From positions 44,485,270 through 44,549,269 of the forward strand of contig NC_086375.1 of assembly GCF_036588685.1 (NCBI RefSeq): a stretch of DNA of 64,000 nt. Direction: 5' to 3'. Positions within the stretch are counted from its first letter, which is position 1; every line of letters starts with the position of its first letter. This document shows, piece by piece, positions 10,188-21,858 of the stretch. This DNA comes from Mytilus trossulus. Lineage: Eukaryota; Mollusca; Bivalvia; Mytilida; Mytilidae. The translations under genes were made by a program, and so were the position numbers. The notes under the pieces were generated by a model, which had not been told where the DNA came from, did not search any database, and worked only from the letters and a program-made list of their open reading frames with translations.

Positions 10188-13100
10188 CTAGAACATATAA
10201 AATAAGATGAAAGTAAAATTGTTTTAACTTAGATATTTCCATGAAATTAATGACCCTTCACAAGTTTTCAATATCTTCCATACTGCTCGTGTGATAAAAA
10301 AAAGAGTTTCTCTGCTAATTCCATTCTCCTGAAAGACAACACACGACTGGTATACATTCGAAAATTTAAAAAATACTTGATATTATATTGACCACTGGTG
10401 GTATATTACAAGTATGGTCTTTGTTAAGAAATCTTCATCATGGAAAGGCGAATATTTTGTATAGAAGAAGTTGCATTGTATCGTTGCGACTATATACTTA
10501 TCAACGTCCAAACGCAACAGGCAGTCCTTATAATTATAAGCCTGGTGTCTTTGATGAGTTTGTACACACTTACAATCAAATTTAGATGTATTCTACATTT
10601 TTAAAAAAACAAAGAAAATACAAATTATAGTGTATAAAAAAATATATTAAAAAGATAAAGCAGTGCAAAGTGATAATTAACTGTAAATAAATGGTTTCAC
10701 AAATGTGTGTAAATTTATAATCGTTCTTTACTGATTTTTCTTGAATTCTTTTCATACAGATATTTCGTTTAAAATATCTAATTCCATTTATTTGCCAAAA
10801 AAATAAATGGCATAGATTTTTCTTTAGATTTGCATTAAAATTCAACATGCATAATTTGTAAATGTTTTAAACTGTTTGCAACATCACCCATTTGCTGTTA
10901 TTTCTGTATACAATAATTTATATATTATATGATTGAAAATTGTTATAAGCCCATTATTTAGCATTTGTATATTCTTTTACGTGTCATGACTATCGAAATA
11001 AGACTTCAAAATTGTAATCATCCACTTCCGTTTAGAAATGATATTATGTAAAATTGTTCATATCTTAAATTCGACATCATCTTTTCTGTAATAAAACAAA
11101 CTTATTCAGCCCACCAGAAATATTTAAAACATTTCTTCATATCACCAGAACAATAAAATTTACAAAAAGAAAAAGATAAAAAAACTCAAATAATATAAAT
11201 CGGTGTCTGCACTTACCAACTGTTTAATCCAATTTCTTTTATATCGTAAAGTACCTTTTCATATAGTCATGTGTGTATATAGTAAGAAACTATAAAATAC
11301 GTATTTTTCAAAATATGTCCAATTGTATACTTACAAAACTTATATCTATAGATGTTATAATTGTTATCAAAGGTACCAGGATACTGTTATGAAATTGACT
11401 TTCATTACAGTTAAATAGCAATCAAACCCATCTTGTCATCAGACTTTTTATAACTTCTTTTTTTAAAGTTATCCAGAAATGTGCTACAAAAATAAATCAA
11501 ATGTTAAAAATTTAATTCTTCGGGTTCTTTGTCTTTTTCTCCATACTGCAGGCTGGCTGTGTTGTCTGTAAGAAACTAAACAATTTTTTTTAAACATTAA
11601 ACTGTTGTTTTTAAACGATTTTTCAATTATCTTGCATTACAATGTTTGAAATTAACTAATTCCAATTCTGATCAAGATTTTATAATTTCAAAAATCTTTG
11701 ATAAATTTACCAAAACCATTTCCCGAGAAATTGGAAAAAGACATGTATAATGCAGTATAACTATTTTACCAAACTGAATTATACAGAACTAATTACTAAC
11801 CACATCCTCTAAAACAACAGTAACTTACCACACAGTATAAAACTATCTTCGTATGTTCCTCCATTGTCAACGAGGAACCCTTGAAAACAAAAATGAAACT
11901 CTTTGGATTGCCTAGAATACTCCATTAAATGGTCGTTTTAAAAAATAACAGCGAAAATGAGATTATATACTCTACTTTAAAAACTTTAACCCTTATATGT
12001 TACAAAATTAAAATCATATCTCAAGTTCTACGATTGATGTAAGAATTGGCGGAATTAAGAGTGTTTCATAGCAAATCCTCTGTCAACTGATAGACAATAC
12101 TATAATCATATGCATTTAGAGCAAACATGTTAAATAAATAAAAAAAAAGTTATCCGATCGCCCCAACAGGTTTCTGCGTTTAAGAAGAGTATTACTGCAT
12201 TTCATTTATTCAAAAAAATGTCCTATACCAAGTCGGGAAAATGGCAGTTGTGATCAAATAGTTCGTTCCTATTTATGTTGGCGTTTGTTTGTGTTGCACT
12301 TCAAAATTTTCGTTGTTCCATTGTGTTCCTCTTATAGTTCAGAGTTGATGTGTTTCCCTGTGTTTTAGTTTCTCTCAATCGTTTTATGACATTTAAACAA
12401 CGGTATACTACTGTTGCCCTTATTTACAAACCTGCAATTGGAGGCCCTATGATATATCCAACTCCACCAATGAAATACATTGTTCCTATACCACTGGATA
12501 GCTTAGATACACCAATCAATTCCATGCATAGAGGGTTAATCATTGTTGCCAAACCACCAGAATATAAACCAAAGAGAATTGTAAAAACTGTTTGACCTTG
12601 GAATGTACCGGAATATAGAGGGAATAGTATTGTCAACAAACCTACGATTCCATTAAATCCAAAATTAAGCATAACTGGATCTAGACCATTATGGCCAACT
12701 GAAAGCCCAGTTATAATTCTACCAAAGACGGAACTAATTCCTATGTATGTTATAAGTAAGGCGGCATTTTCTTTGCTGGAGCCTTGTAAAACTGCATAGT
12801 TGGTTAAGTGTAATAGCAAAATGGAGAATGGAACATTCCAAAGTAGATACTGAAGACTGCAAAACATAAATGATTTATCTGATAAAATGTCGAGATGAAG
12901 AAGATTCTTTAAATTGTATGATATATTGTTATTACTCTTTGAAGTCAACATATCAATATCACGTTTCCTTTTCACGTCCATTTTGTGTTTGTTTTCAAGG
13001 TCAGAAGGTCGCATTAATGATCCAATTACGATTTGATTACTAGAGATTGCACCGAGTACAAGAAATGCACCTGGAAGTCCATACTGGTTAATTAATGCTT

Positions 13101-16100
13101 GTAAAATAGGACCTGCGATAAACATGCCGAATCCTGCACCGCTTACTACAACAGCTAATGCTAGTCCACGTTTAAGATGGAAGAAATATCCAATCACTAC
13201 AAGTGGAGGCGTTGCACACAAGCCTAAACCTGTCCCTGAAAAAAATGTAGGATGCTATTATAAGTGCAAAAACAACATTATGTTCTAGAGAAACAAATTA
13301 AACAAATTCTATAGAAAAGATTTAGCTCAAACTGAAGCAGGTATAGTTTAGTTCGTATAGGTTTTCCTCGCGTTTGTGTAAACTGTATTCACGTTTACTG
13401 GCACTGGTTTTAAAGCACTTCATATGCTCTTTTGAATGTCAAATTCTCAAAAAAATAAGAATACACTTAAAGTCTGCGACTTCACAAATATGTGTATCAT
13501 GTACTCAGATGAACGATCTGTTAAATAATGTTTTTCTTCTTCTATTGGATATCTTTTAAACAGATGATTTTAACTACCACTTTATTTTACAGAAATTGGC
13601 TGCTTGATGTTTTATGTCACTTTATAAAATTCCTGTTACTAAACTTTGATTTCTTTTTTTTTTTTTTTTAACAACATAAATAAATATTTATTTCAAATAT
13701 TGGCTTGTTACAATATCATTCAAGAGTCCAAGCTCCTCCTGATGTTCCCTGTTACAATCCACTAATCACTCAGGGTAGTGATTAGTTGCAAAATACATAT
13801 TACATTTTTTACATCATATTAGATATATATATATTAGATAATATCAATTAATCACGTAATATGTTTTCTAATAGTTGCTAAAACATTACTTTTAACCTTC
13901 AAACATACTCTTCTATTGAACTCATTGCGAAAAATTGAGTAAACATTGACATTTTTTGTCTTTTGATCAGATATGTAGTAGGCTTTATAAATTGAAAAGC
14001 CTACAATTGTTAAAAAATAGTTTAAGTCAAAATATTCTTCTTCAGAAGTTTTATATCCAAATACTAAGTGTCTTAGTTTTACCTTAAAAGTTATTTTACT
14101 GTTATTTAAAACTTCATTTATTTTATTCCAAAAAAGTTTTAAATACGGACACAGTATAAAGAAGTGATCATAATCTTCTTCTTGTGTACAAAAATTACAA
14201 GAACTATTGTTTACAATTTTCCACCTACATAAAAGTTTCTTTGTAGGTAGAATATGTTGTAGTAATTTCCATCTAAAAATTCTAAGTTTATTTTCTTTTA
14301 AATATTTGAATAAAAATTTATATAGATAATTTTGATATAACACATCATCTATATCAAATATACGCAGCCATTTTTTGGGTCCAATAGCTGGTTCAATTTT
14401 TTTATTTATCAGAGACTTATATACAAGTTTATTTGTTAATGCTTCTAATTTTATAGGTAAACCATCCAATATAAATTGGTTTCTTTTTATATTAACAATA
14501 CTTTTTATAGAATTTTCCGATTTTAATATTGCTGCCCAGTCTTTTGGTATAGATTTCTTAACTAAATTAATTTCAGCCATCCAGTTTGATTTATTTTTTA
14601 GTTTATTTAAAATTATGTCTTGAGAAATACAACCTTTTTCATCTATGATATCATTTACATAAATAAGATCGCTTTTAATCCAATATTTTAAAAATATAGC
14701 TTTATTTTCAAATTTAATAAATTTATTGTTCCATAATATTTGTTTTCTTATATCTGTAAATGTTTCTGGTTTTTTTGTTAGACCTCCACCAGTTAATTTC
14801 CAACATTTAATAATATCTTTATAAAATTCTGGGATGTTTTCAATGCTTTCGTCTGTCTTATCCCCACTGTTTGTTTGAAACACTAACCAGTTTGACCCAA
14901 AATTATAAAAATAGTGTTGAGGTATAATTGTCCAACTTCCTTCACAATCATTTACTAATCTTTTTACCCACATAGCTTTTAGAGCGGTGAAATAACTTCT
15001 GATATCTATCATATTCAAACCCCCCTTTTCATATGGACTAATAATTGAATTTCTTTTTACTTTATCTGGTTTATTATCCCAAATAAATTTAAAACAACTT
15101 TTTTCTATTTCTTTTAAAAATTTCTCTGGAACTCTGCAAGCAGATCCCACAAAAGTAAAAATGGGCACAATTAATGTTTTAATTATCAAAATTTTTCCAA
15201 AAATAGTAAGATTTCTTTTTTGCCAAGAATAGAATAATTTATTCATCTTTTCAATCTTATTTTCCCAATTTAGTTTATCACATTCCTCCGTACAATGCCC
15301 AAAGTAAATGCCAAGAGTCTTAACTGGTCCATTGCTCCAGTTGATTCCCTCAATTTTGTCTTTACAAGATTTAAGTTTTCCTACCCATAACCCCTCTGTT
15401 TTGTTTCTGTTTAATTTCAGCCCTGAATAAGAACCAAAAATTTCAATTTCATTCATAGCTACTTGAACATCATATTTAGAACAACAAAATAAAGTAGTAT
15501 CATCTGCCAGTTGCGAAATTTTTATAGTATGATTTTTGCAATCTAATTTGACTCTGATACCTTTAAAATCAGTATTGCTTCTTAATCTGGAAGCCATAAT
15601 TTCCACAGATAAAACAAATAATAATGCAGATAAAGGACACCCTTGACGTATACCTCTTGTGTTTTTAAAGACCTCAGATATCCAACCATTATTCATTACA
15701 CATGTTTGAATATCACTATATAAAGTCTTAACCCATCTTATAAAAGATTCGTTAAATCCAAAATGTTTTAAAACTGAAAACATAAAATTCCATTTGATTT
15801 CTTCGATAAACTAAGGATTTTCTTATCCCATGAGTAGATTACCTTCGCCGTATTTGGCACAACTTTTTGGAATTTTGTGTCCTCTATGCTCTTCAACTTT
15901 GTACTTGTTTGGCTTCTGAGCGTCACTGATAAGTCTCATGTAGACGAAACGCGCGTTTGGCGTACTAAATTATAATTCCTGGTACCTTTGATAACTATTA
16001 TCCATATTTAAGTTTCGTTACAATTTACTTTAAATGATCAAAGTTTTTTAAGATCTGTAAACGCGGTTGGTTTATTTTTTTCACGTTCCTGTGCTCTATT

Positions 16101-19100
16101 CCTCTTTTTAAACATTTCAATGGAACAACAAAAGTTACAAGGAAAACGTAAAAAAAAGTTGTAAATGTTTAAATCCATATTACATCAAAAGTATATTCCT
16201 CTAGGTTATACTGGAAACAGACAAGATAATGAAATCAGAGCTAATAGTAAAAACTCCAACATCAGTATTGATCATATTGCAGAGATGGTCACATAATAGT
16301 ATCGAAGGTAAAACTGTCATCATGTAATGAATAACATGCAGGAATCAGTAGACAGTTTTAAAACACTTTTAGAAAGAAGGAAAGTATTTGAATACTTGAG
16401 TTCAGTTTGCATATCTTTTTATAGTCCGAGATTGCTGGCACAAAAGGGGGTTAAACACCCTCAGTGGTCATAGAAATCTTGGACAAAACATTTCAATAGT
16501 CTATTATCTTTGCACATTGGTTTAATGAAGATGAACCAAGTACTATATTGAAACTAGAAGTTCAAGATCTTTCCAAAATATGGTATTATCAAAATATAAT
16601 AGTAAACAAAATAATTAAAATGTACAAAATGTTTGTTTTTTTAGTTTTTTACATTAATTGTAGACATATCATATATTTAAATATTTTTAAAAGACTAATT
16701 TCGTATAATTCGTATACCTGCTATAATTCCATAGGTTATTAGTATGTAATTCAAATTGTGAGAGGCGAAAAAGCTGGAAACAAATCCAATGAACATTACA
16801 ATGCCTCCAACTATCATCGTCATTCGACAGCTATAAATATTGATGAGCATACTGGCTAATGGTCCTGAAATAGAAAACAGTGCGTCAATGTATAAAAAGT
16901 CATATATCTAGAATATCAATCTTATTCTATGTTAAGATAGAAGCACATAATTTAGAAAAACTCAATGATCCAAAGCTTATAGTTTGGTACGACAGCCCAA
17001 AGTTTCTTTTACATTAGACTCATCTTGGTAGCCGGCATCTAACCAGCTTGCAGGACTTATCAAATGCGGTGTTAAGTCGCACTACGAAATCGAAAATTAC
17101 GGTAGAAAATCCTTAGTGTTCCGAATTATTGAATATTCCACCAACAACAAAATAAAAGAAAATGAACATATCGGTGATCATATGTTATAATGGTCCTGAA
17201 ATGGACGTTTTAGTTGGTGACGAATGGATTTGTGATATCAGTATCACGAAGTATAAGTACCTACATTTCTAAATTTGCCTTGTTTTAAAAAGGCTATATA
17301 TTTCAATTAAAATAAGATATGTAAATGTGTACATATATTTGATATGATATTCTCAGTATCAATAAACATTTTCCCGTTGCCACCAAAGGTAACGCAAAAT
17401 TGTCTATGGGTAATGGGGTCGGTAATAGTGAATTTCGTTTCTGTTGAATATAAATGCGATGTCTAAAAAAAATAAGTGAATTGCCTAAACAAAAGAAAGT
17501 GAGCTTCAATCCACAATATATATATTTGTGTTTTTCACTAATTTAGAAATTCGAGACTTAAAATGTTTATAAATGTCTTACTATTACAGCTAATACATTA
17601 ATGCTAGCAAGACAAATCTTTGTTTGGCTTGCTTGCTTTGCTTGTATCAATGTTTGCCCAAGCATGACAATTAAGATAGGCGGGGCTTCAGCATGTATAC
17701 ATCATACTTAAATTTTATTGGACGTTATGTTTGAAGTTAAGGACACTAAATTTTAAAACATCACAGTCAAGTTGACAAATATAAAGCGCAATAGTAGAAA
17801 TGGAAGCCAAAAAATTGTATTTGTTTTTTCTGGAAGATATGCATTTTCATCACCCAACTGAAAGACTGTCGTCAAGTACTTTTAGTAAAATAAAATAGCT
17901 ATTCGAACACACCTACTCTGATTTAGTGATTCATTACATAGGTATTTCATTTGACCCATATATGTCATCTTTTAGTACTGTTATTTTTTTATGTTATAAA
18001 GTCAACCTGTAGCTATGCTATATAAAAATGATAGAATCTGAAGCGAGATGATGTATCAAATGTTCTTTCTTTGTACGTTTTCAACACAAAATATTAATCT
18101 CAAACACACCCTAACATAAGAAGGTGCACTTGATTTTCTAATAAAAGGGATAACTTAAGTAGGGGGTTGACTTAATGTATCCCTTTTATTTATTATGTCT
18201 ATTGTTATGGAATATTGCGCACTTTTGATTAATTTTGCTTGTAAACCTTCAAACTGATTATTCTTTGTTTATAGAGAAGGCGATAACTGCTTTCTGTTAT
18301 GTTTACTTTAGTAAGAAATTTTTTAAAAGTGAATAGAAACAAATAAAATAACAATTTTCTTCTCAAATACGAAGTGTTTTATTGTAAAAAAAAAAACCAA
18401 CCATTTGCATAAGTTTTCAATTTATCTATTACATAGTTAAGCAGAACAGTTAGATATCAAGTCGACGACATGGTTATCTATCAAGTTGGATGAAGAAAAT
18501 ACCTCCATTTTTTTTTAAATTAATACGGACAGAGAACATATCAATCTATAAGTTTACTCATTTCTGTTTCTGTCCTTCCATTACGTGACTCAAAAAACAA
18601 AAGAAAAAAATTTGTAACAATCAAAAAGAGAAAATCGAGCGAACCCTCTTATGTTAGGGTGTGTTTGAGATGAATAATTTGTCTAAAAAACATACAAAGG
18701 AAGAACATTTGATACATCATCTCGCTTCAGATTCTATCATTTTCATATAGCAAAGCTACAGGTTGACTTTATAACATAAAAAAATCACAGTACTAAAAGA
18801 TGACACATATGGGTAAAATGAAATACCTATGTAATGAATCACTAAATCAGAGTAGGTGTGTTCGAATAGCTATTTTCTTTTTCTTTTAAGTTGGATGATG
18901 AAAATGCATATCTTCGAGAAAAAACAAATACAATTTTTTGGCTTCCATTTCTACGATTGTGCTTTATATTTGTCATCCTGTGATGTTTTAAAATTTAGTG
19001 TCCTTAACTTCAAACATAACGTCCAATAAAATTTAAGTATGATGTATACATGCTGAAGCCCCGCCTATCTTAATTGTCATGCTTGAGCAAACATTGATAC

Positions 19101-19431
19101 AAGCAAAGCAAGCAAGCCAAACAAAGATTTGTCTTGCTAGCATTAATGTATTAGCTGTAAAACTTTATATAAACAATGTTTACAATACAAACCGCAATGG
19201 TTAAGTATATGAAGTACCTATTAGAGATAGTAGACTTGTAAATATAGAACCAATCAGTGCTGTGTATGCATTGTCTTCCTCAAACCTTTGTAGTAGAGCC
19301 ACGTGGACAACACCAGCACCGTAGATAAGTAATCCGTTTATGATACCAGCAACACATGCTGCTACCATAATCACCCATGCCCATCCTTGATCTAAATCTT
19401 TGTTCTTCTCTTCGTTGTATTTTGAATTCAT
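9775..19431 (-). CDS. MCT-A: monocarboxylate-transporter-like (SLC16, MFS) gene, five coding exons
   Basis: Joining 19431-19218, 16864-16718, 13235-12432, 11879-11829 and 10187-9775 gives one 542-aa frame ending in TAA. Every junction is GT-AG and phase 1. The product is a predicted 12-helix major facilitator protein, presumably in the plasma membrane. MCT marks: the DQGWAW signature at residues 14-19 opening TM1; the TM5-type GYFFHLKRGLALA stretch, a loose version of the second MCT signature, near residue 137; a charged TM6-TM7 loop (about 195-240); a VFGR arginine near residue 293, where MCT TM8 carries its substrate-site Arg; IGPPIAG before the last helix pair; and a cytosolic tail of about 115 residues. 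Substrate is unknown. An AG before the ATG (exon edge about 19436) suggests a 5' UTR exon upstream. MCT-B is its divergent paralogue. Confidence 0.9.
10188..11828. other. MCT-A intron 4
   Basis: Contains a short repeat A end (AATTATAAGCCTGGTGTCTT near 10530-10555). Otherwise AT-rich with nothing recognised. Confidence 0.6.
11829..11879 (-). CDS. MCT-A exon 4 (51-nt microexon)
   Basis: It is flanked by TTTTCAAG and GTAAGTTA and keeps phase 1 on both sides. It encodes the end of a completed Gly, then FLVDNGGTYEDSFILC. This matches the MCT-B exon 44788-44838 (IIIDNGGTYEHSFYIS) in length and position. Confidence 0.9.
11880..12431. other. MCT-A intron 3, with a reverse fragment of repeat D
   Basis: 12270-12425 contains the reverse complement of the repeat D motif set (GTTTCTCTCAATCGTTTTATGAC, then CGGTATACTACTGTTGCC), ending 7 bp before the exon 3 donor. 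Confidence 0.55.
12432..13235 (-). CDS. MCT-A exon 3 (TM4 to TM11 core)
   Basis: 804 nt. The acceptor is TTTTTTCAG before GGACAGGT; the donor is GCAG before GTTTGTAA. It encodes most of the transporter, from GTGLGLCATPP to GPPIAG, including the central charged loop and the VFGR motif. Confidence 0.92.
13590..13655 (+). repeat. Left part of a repeat A copy split by the LINE
   Basis: TTTATAAAATTCCTGTTACT followed by AAACTTTGATTTCTT matches the part of repeat A just before its TAAGGATTTTCTTATCCC block. The rest of the same copy resumes at 15793. The copy therefore predates the LINE. Confidence 0.75.
13654..15792 (-). mobile_element. 5'-truncated LINE (L1/Tx1-like) nested in repeat A, inside MCT-A intron 2
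   Basis: On the minus strand the element begins at 15792 in the middle of the RT domain and ends in a poly(A) tract (T run at 13654-13669 on plus). The 11-bp TTTGATTTCTT occurs at 13645-13655 and 15793-15803 as a target-site duplication. The 3' UTR is about 180 bp. The truncated 5' end, intact reading frame, poly(A) and duplication are a classic target-primed reverse-transcription footprint. It is antisense to plus and in the same orientation as MCT-A. Confidence 0.9.
13852..15792 (-). CDS. LINE ORF2 remnant: reverse transcriptase C-terminal two thirds
   Basis: The frame is open from the truncation point (codons for Trp-Asn-Phe precede the first Met at 15783) to a TGA/TAA-type stop at 13852. 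From the first Met it reads 643 aa. RT motifs: GIRQGCPLSALLF at about residues 44-56 and the catalytic QLADDTTLF at about 91-99. The thumb region follows. Near the C terminus CNFCTQEEDYDHFFILC has the C-x2-C...H...C pattern of the RT-associated zinc-binding domain (zf-RVT). The endonuclease domain and the first RT motifs are missing, so the copy cannot move by itself. The clean frame suggests a young insertion. L1/Tx1-like is an inference from the LADD box and zf-RVT. Confidence 0.9.
   Translation of the reverse strand, partial: WNFMFSVLKHFGFNESFIRWVKTLYSDIQTCVMNNGWISEVFKNTRGIRQGCPLSALLFVLSVEIMASRLRSNTDFKGIRVKLDCKNHTIKISQLADDTTLFCCSKYDVQVAMNEIEIFGSYSGLKLNRNKTEGLWVGKLKSCKDKIEGINWSNGPVKTLGIYFGHCTEECDKLNWENKIEKMNKLFYSWQKRNLTIFGKILIIKTLIVPIFTFVGSACRVPEKFLKEIEKSCFKFIWDNKPDKVKRNSIISPYEKGGLNMIDIRSYFTALKAMWVKRLVNDCEGSWTIIPQHYFYNFGSNWLVFQTNSGDKTDESIENIPEFYKDIIKCWKLTGGGLTKKPETFTDIRKQILWNNKFIKFENKAIFLKYWIKSDLIYVNDIIDEKGCISQDIILNKLKNKSNWMAEINLVKKSIPKDWAAILKSENSIKSIVNIKRNQFILDGLPIKLEALTNKLVYKSLINKKIEPAIGPKKWLRIFDIDDVLYQNYLYKFLFKYLKENKLRIFRWKLLQHILPTKKLLCRWKIVNNSSCNFCTQEEDYDHFFILCPYLKLFWNKINEVLNNSKITFKVKLRHLVFGYKTSEEEYFDLNYFLTIVGFSIYKAYYISDQKTKNVNVYSIFRNEFNRRVCLKVKSNVLATIRKHIT
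15793..16010 (+). repeat. Right part of the split repeat A copy
   Basis: Begins with the second TTTGATTTCTT copy and CGATAAACTAAGGATTTTCTT. It continues through GAGCGTCACTGATAAGTCTC and the ACGAAACGCGCGTTTGG core to GGTACCTTTGATAACTATT. Confidence 0.85.
16011..16717. other. Rest of MCT-A intron 2, nothing recognised
   Basis: AT-rich. The small open frame at 16548-16742 overlaps the exon 2 donor on the other strand and is not supported. Confidence 0.45.
16718..16864 (-). CDS. MCT-A exon 2 (TM2-TM3)
   Basis: 147 nt between TTTTCAG and GTATACGA, too short to stand out as an open frame. It encodes PLASMLINIYSCRMTMIVGG and continues to LITYGIIAG. The conserved SCR stretch is shared with MCT-B exon 2 (TSCRVSIMIG). 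Confidence 0.92.
17584..19160. mobile_element. Foldback element: about 0.54-kb inverted arms, 0.52-kb loop, in MCT-A intron 1
   Basis: Left arm 17584-18123 and right arm 18647-19160 are inverted copies with indels. Examples: CAGCTAATACATTAATGCTA at the left end against TAGCATTAATGTATTAGCTG at the right end, and CACACCCTAACATAAGA against TCTTATGTTAGGGTGTG at the inner ends. The spacer holds a smaller hairpin (AAAAGGGATA near 18144, TATCCCTTTT near 18178). No coding capacity and no clear target-site duplication. The right end lies 57 bp from the exon 1 donor. Confidence 0.85.
19218..19431 (-). CDS. MCT-A exon 1 (start codon, TM1)
   Basis: ATG at 19429-19431. Encodes a short charged N terminus, the DQGWAW signature and TM1, ending ...SLLSLI plus the first base of a Gly codon before GTACTT. 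The matching exon of MCT-B ends at the same codon position. The AG at 19437-19438 on the minus strand is a candidate acceptor for a 5' UTR exon. Confidence 0.9.
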
Positions 19432-19573
19432 TGCAGCTATAAAAATAAGAGAAGAGAAACATTGAGAGGCAATGTGACAATACGGGGCTAAGAGAGAACA
19501 ATTAAAGATAACTATATAAATTCATCTCCAATTTATTCCAACAATGTTAACTTAGATCTTAAAATTTGCGTTA
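19432..19573. other. Upstream of the MCT-A start
   Basis: Probably an intron or 5' flank. The overlapping 73-aa minus-strand frame is a shadow of exon 1. Confidence 0.35.
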
Positions 19574-19736
19574 GCCGCGCAGGGGCGGATCCAGCCATTT
19601 GAAAAAAAAAGGGGGGGGGGGTGTCCCAACCCAGGACAAAGGGGTTTCCAACTATATGTCCCCATTCAAATGCATTGATCGTCCCAAAAAGGGGGGTCCA
19701 ACCCCTGGAACACTCCCCCTGGATCCGCCACTGCCA
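19574..19736. mobile_element. MITE-like element with CAGTGGCGGATCCAG-type termini, copy 1
   Basis: Left end CAGGGGCGGATCCAG and right end CTGGATCCGCCACTG form a 15-bp terminal inverted repeat. Inside are a run of A then G and several GGGG or CCCC tracts. A second copy with the same ends is at 21187-21346. Confidence 0.7.
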
Positions 19737-21186
19737 CGTGTTATACGATGAAAAATATTTGTCTTATTTAAAAGTTGTCACATGTTTAGAGGTGTATAAA
19801 AAAACCTCAGTAAAATTCAATTATGAAATCACTGACTCTTAAAATCACATTTCTTGATACTGCTACGCAAGTGAAGGAAAGAAAAATGTCTGTTTGCACG
19901 CCCACAGACAAACATTAATATCGTTTTCTTTTGAGTTTTCATCCTAAACATTGCATCAAGAGAATTCCTTATAGCCAGGGCATACGAATAAAACGGATTT
20001 GCATCACCAATGATACTGCAGAAGGGGACTAAAATATCGGCGCTATAGGAGAAATGACAGTTTTCTCTTCTGCCAACAACATCAACCGAGATGAACTTTT
20101 ACATATAAAGACAAAAAGTTCAAAAAAACAAAAATTACTCTCAACATATCATAACAAATCAATATGTGCATTAGCACAAACGCATTGAAATAATGTCATT
20201 ATAAGATATGACCCAGCACGAACCAATGCAGTTTTTTTGCTTCAATATTAGAACGACGACCACGAAATAGAAATGAATCAGAACGAAAGGATTCCCTTTG
20301 TATGATAAAAATGATTACTTCCTAAAAAAAAATGGGTCCAGTTGAGCTTACTCTTAACAAACGATGCATAATTATGGAAGGCAGATGCGAATCTATGATA
20401 TTGGAAAGGGGGCACCATCAAGACAACGTTAGGGTTTGTAAAACATATATCAATTGAAGATAGATGTACCTTAATTTAGAGGGGTGTTCAGCCCTGAGCG
20501 CCCAAAATCCGCCTCTTTGACGATCTTTTATTCTTGAAGGATTGATTAACTGTTGTTTGCCTAACCTCCAGTGGTATTTCAATAATTGCTATAATAGGTA
20601 ATTCCTGTAATATTTGTCAGTCGGGTGAATAGTGGGAAGTATGGAATGCCACTGAAAATGAGGGTATGATTGGATAGGTAATGGTATTAAGACTTTTGAC
20701 AGGCCACCTACGGACTTTGTGTCTGACAACACACACACTCTTCATGTCGATGAGGGTGGTATTCCGTAAACCGGATAAACTGTGTTAATTTTTAGTACTC
20801 CGTGGTTTCCTTTTTTGTACACGTGACACAAGCGTGATACCGATAAAATATACTAGGTTTTCAACATTTAAAAAGGTCAATACAAGTCTTGATTTATGAT
20901 GCAATGCACCGATTCTAAGTTAATATATAAAAAGAAAGATCGGCTTAAAATTCTTTTTACAAAACTATTATCTAAATCTAAATACTGAAGAAACGATTCC
21001 GAACTATTAATTGCTTTGTTGACAATATTTAAACATGACTTGTTGTTAAAACCAAATACCATGTAGATTATATAAATGTTCTTTGTATGATAGTTTTAGA
21101 TGACACATTTGCATCCAAACATGCCCTGGTATCGGCGTTTCTCAAATTTGCGCGTTGTGATTTCGTATAGCATATAGCTATAGGTC
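19737..21186. other. Intergenic, nothing recognised
   Basis: The region contains a TAGTACTCCGTGG segment near 20795 but no supported gene. Confidence 0.4.
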
Positions 21187-21346
21187 CACAGAGGCAGATT
21201 TAGGGGGGGGGGCAGGGGGCCCGGCCCCCCCTTTTTGGGAAATAATTTGGTTGCTTATATAGGGAATCACTGAAGCGTGACCGGAGCGGGCCCCTTCTTA
21301 GGGCAGTCAGTGGGCCCCCACTTATGGAAATTTCTGGATCCGCCAC
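21187..21346. mobile_element. MITE-like element, copy 2, with 5-bp duplication
   Basis: Ends CAGAGGCAGATTTAG and CTGGATCCGCCACTG match those of copy 1. The immediate flanks are GTCCA on both sides, a plausible 5-bp target-site duplication. GC-rich G/C tracts lie in the interior. Confidence 0.7.
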
Positions 21347-21702
21347 TGGTCCAAAATTAAAGACCTCTTTACTTCCTACTTATACTTTCCTATACTATGA
21401 CTTATATCGTTTTCTCCTAAATTTAATGATGTTTAGGCGAATAATCTGAATAATAAATAGCGAAATAAAATGTTTTGAAGGTCGACCCGTTTGTGTTTTA
21501 TACAAATATATAACTCATTAATTAATTCTCAGATATTTTAAAAACAGGTACAGCTACTATGTGTATCTTTGCACGGTGAATGATACCATATATAAAATTG
21601 TAATTACTGTCGGTGCTGCAAAACATCGGAAGCATGAAATAGTGCTATAAAGTTATTGATCTTACCTGATATTGTCTTTTAGTGCAAACCACTGGTGTGA
21701 GT

Positions 21703-21722
21703 ACACACACACACACACACAC
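21703..21722. repeat. (AC)10 microsatellite
   Basis: Uninterrupted AC dinucleotide run. Confidence 0.95.
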
Positions 21723-21858
21723 ATGTAAGTTTATCACGTGACCATTGTGAACTTTAAAATGTTGTATTGAAATACATATATCCGTTATATAAAAAATAAT
21801 GTTGTATAAAAAGGTCTTTTATACATGTATAAAAGTAGTCATTACCATGAAAATGGCC

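Noticed and set aside
19280-19501. 73-aa minus-strand frame
   Set aside because: Overlaps MCT-A exon 1 in another frame and has no MCT features.
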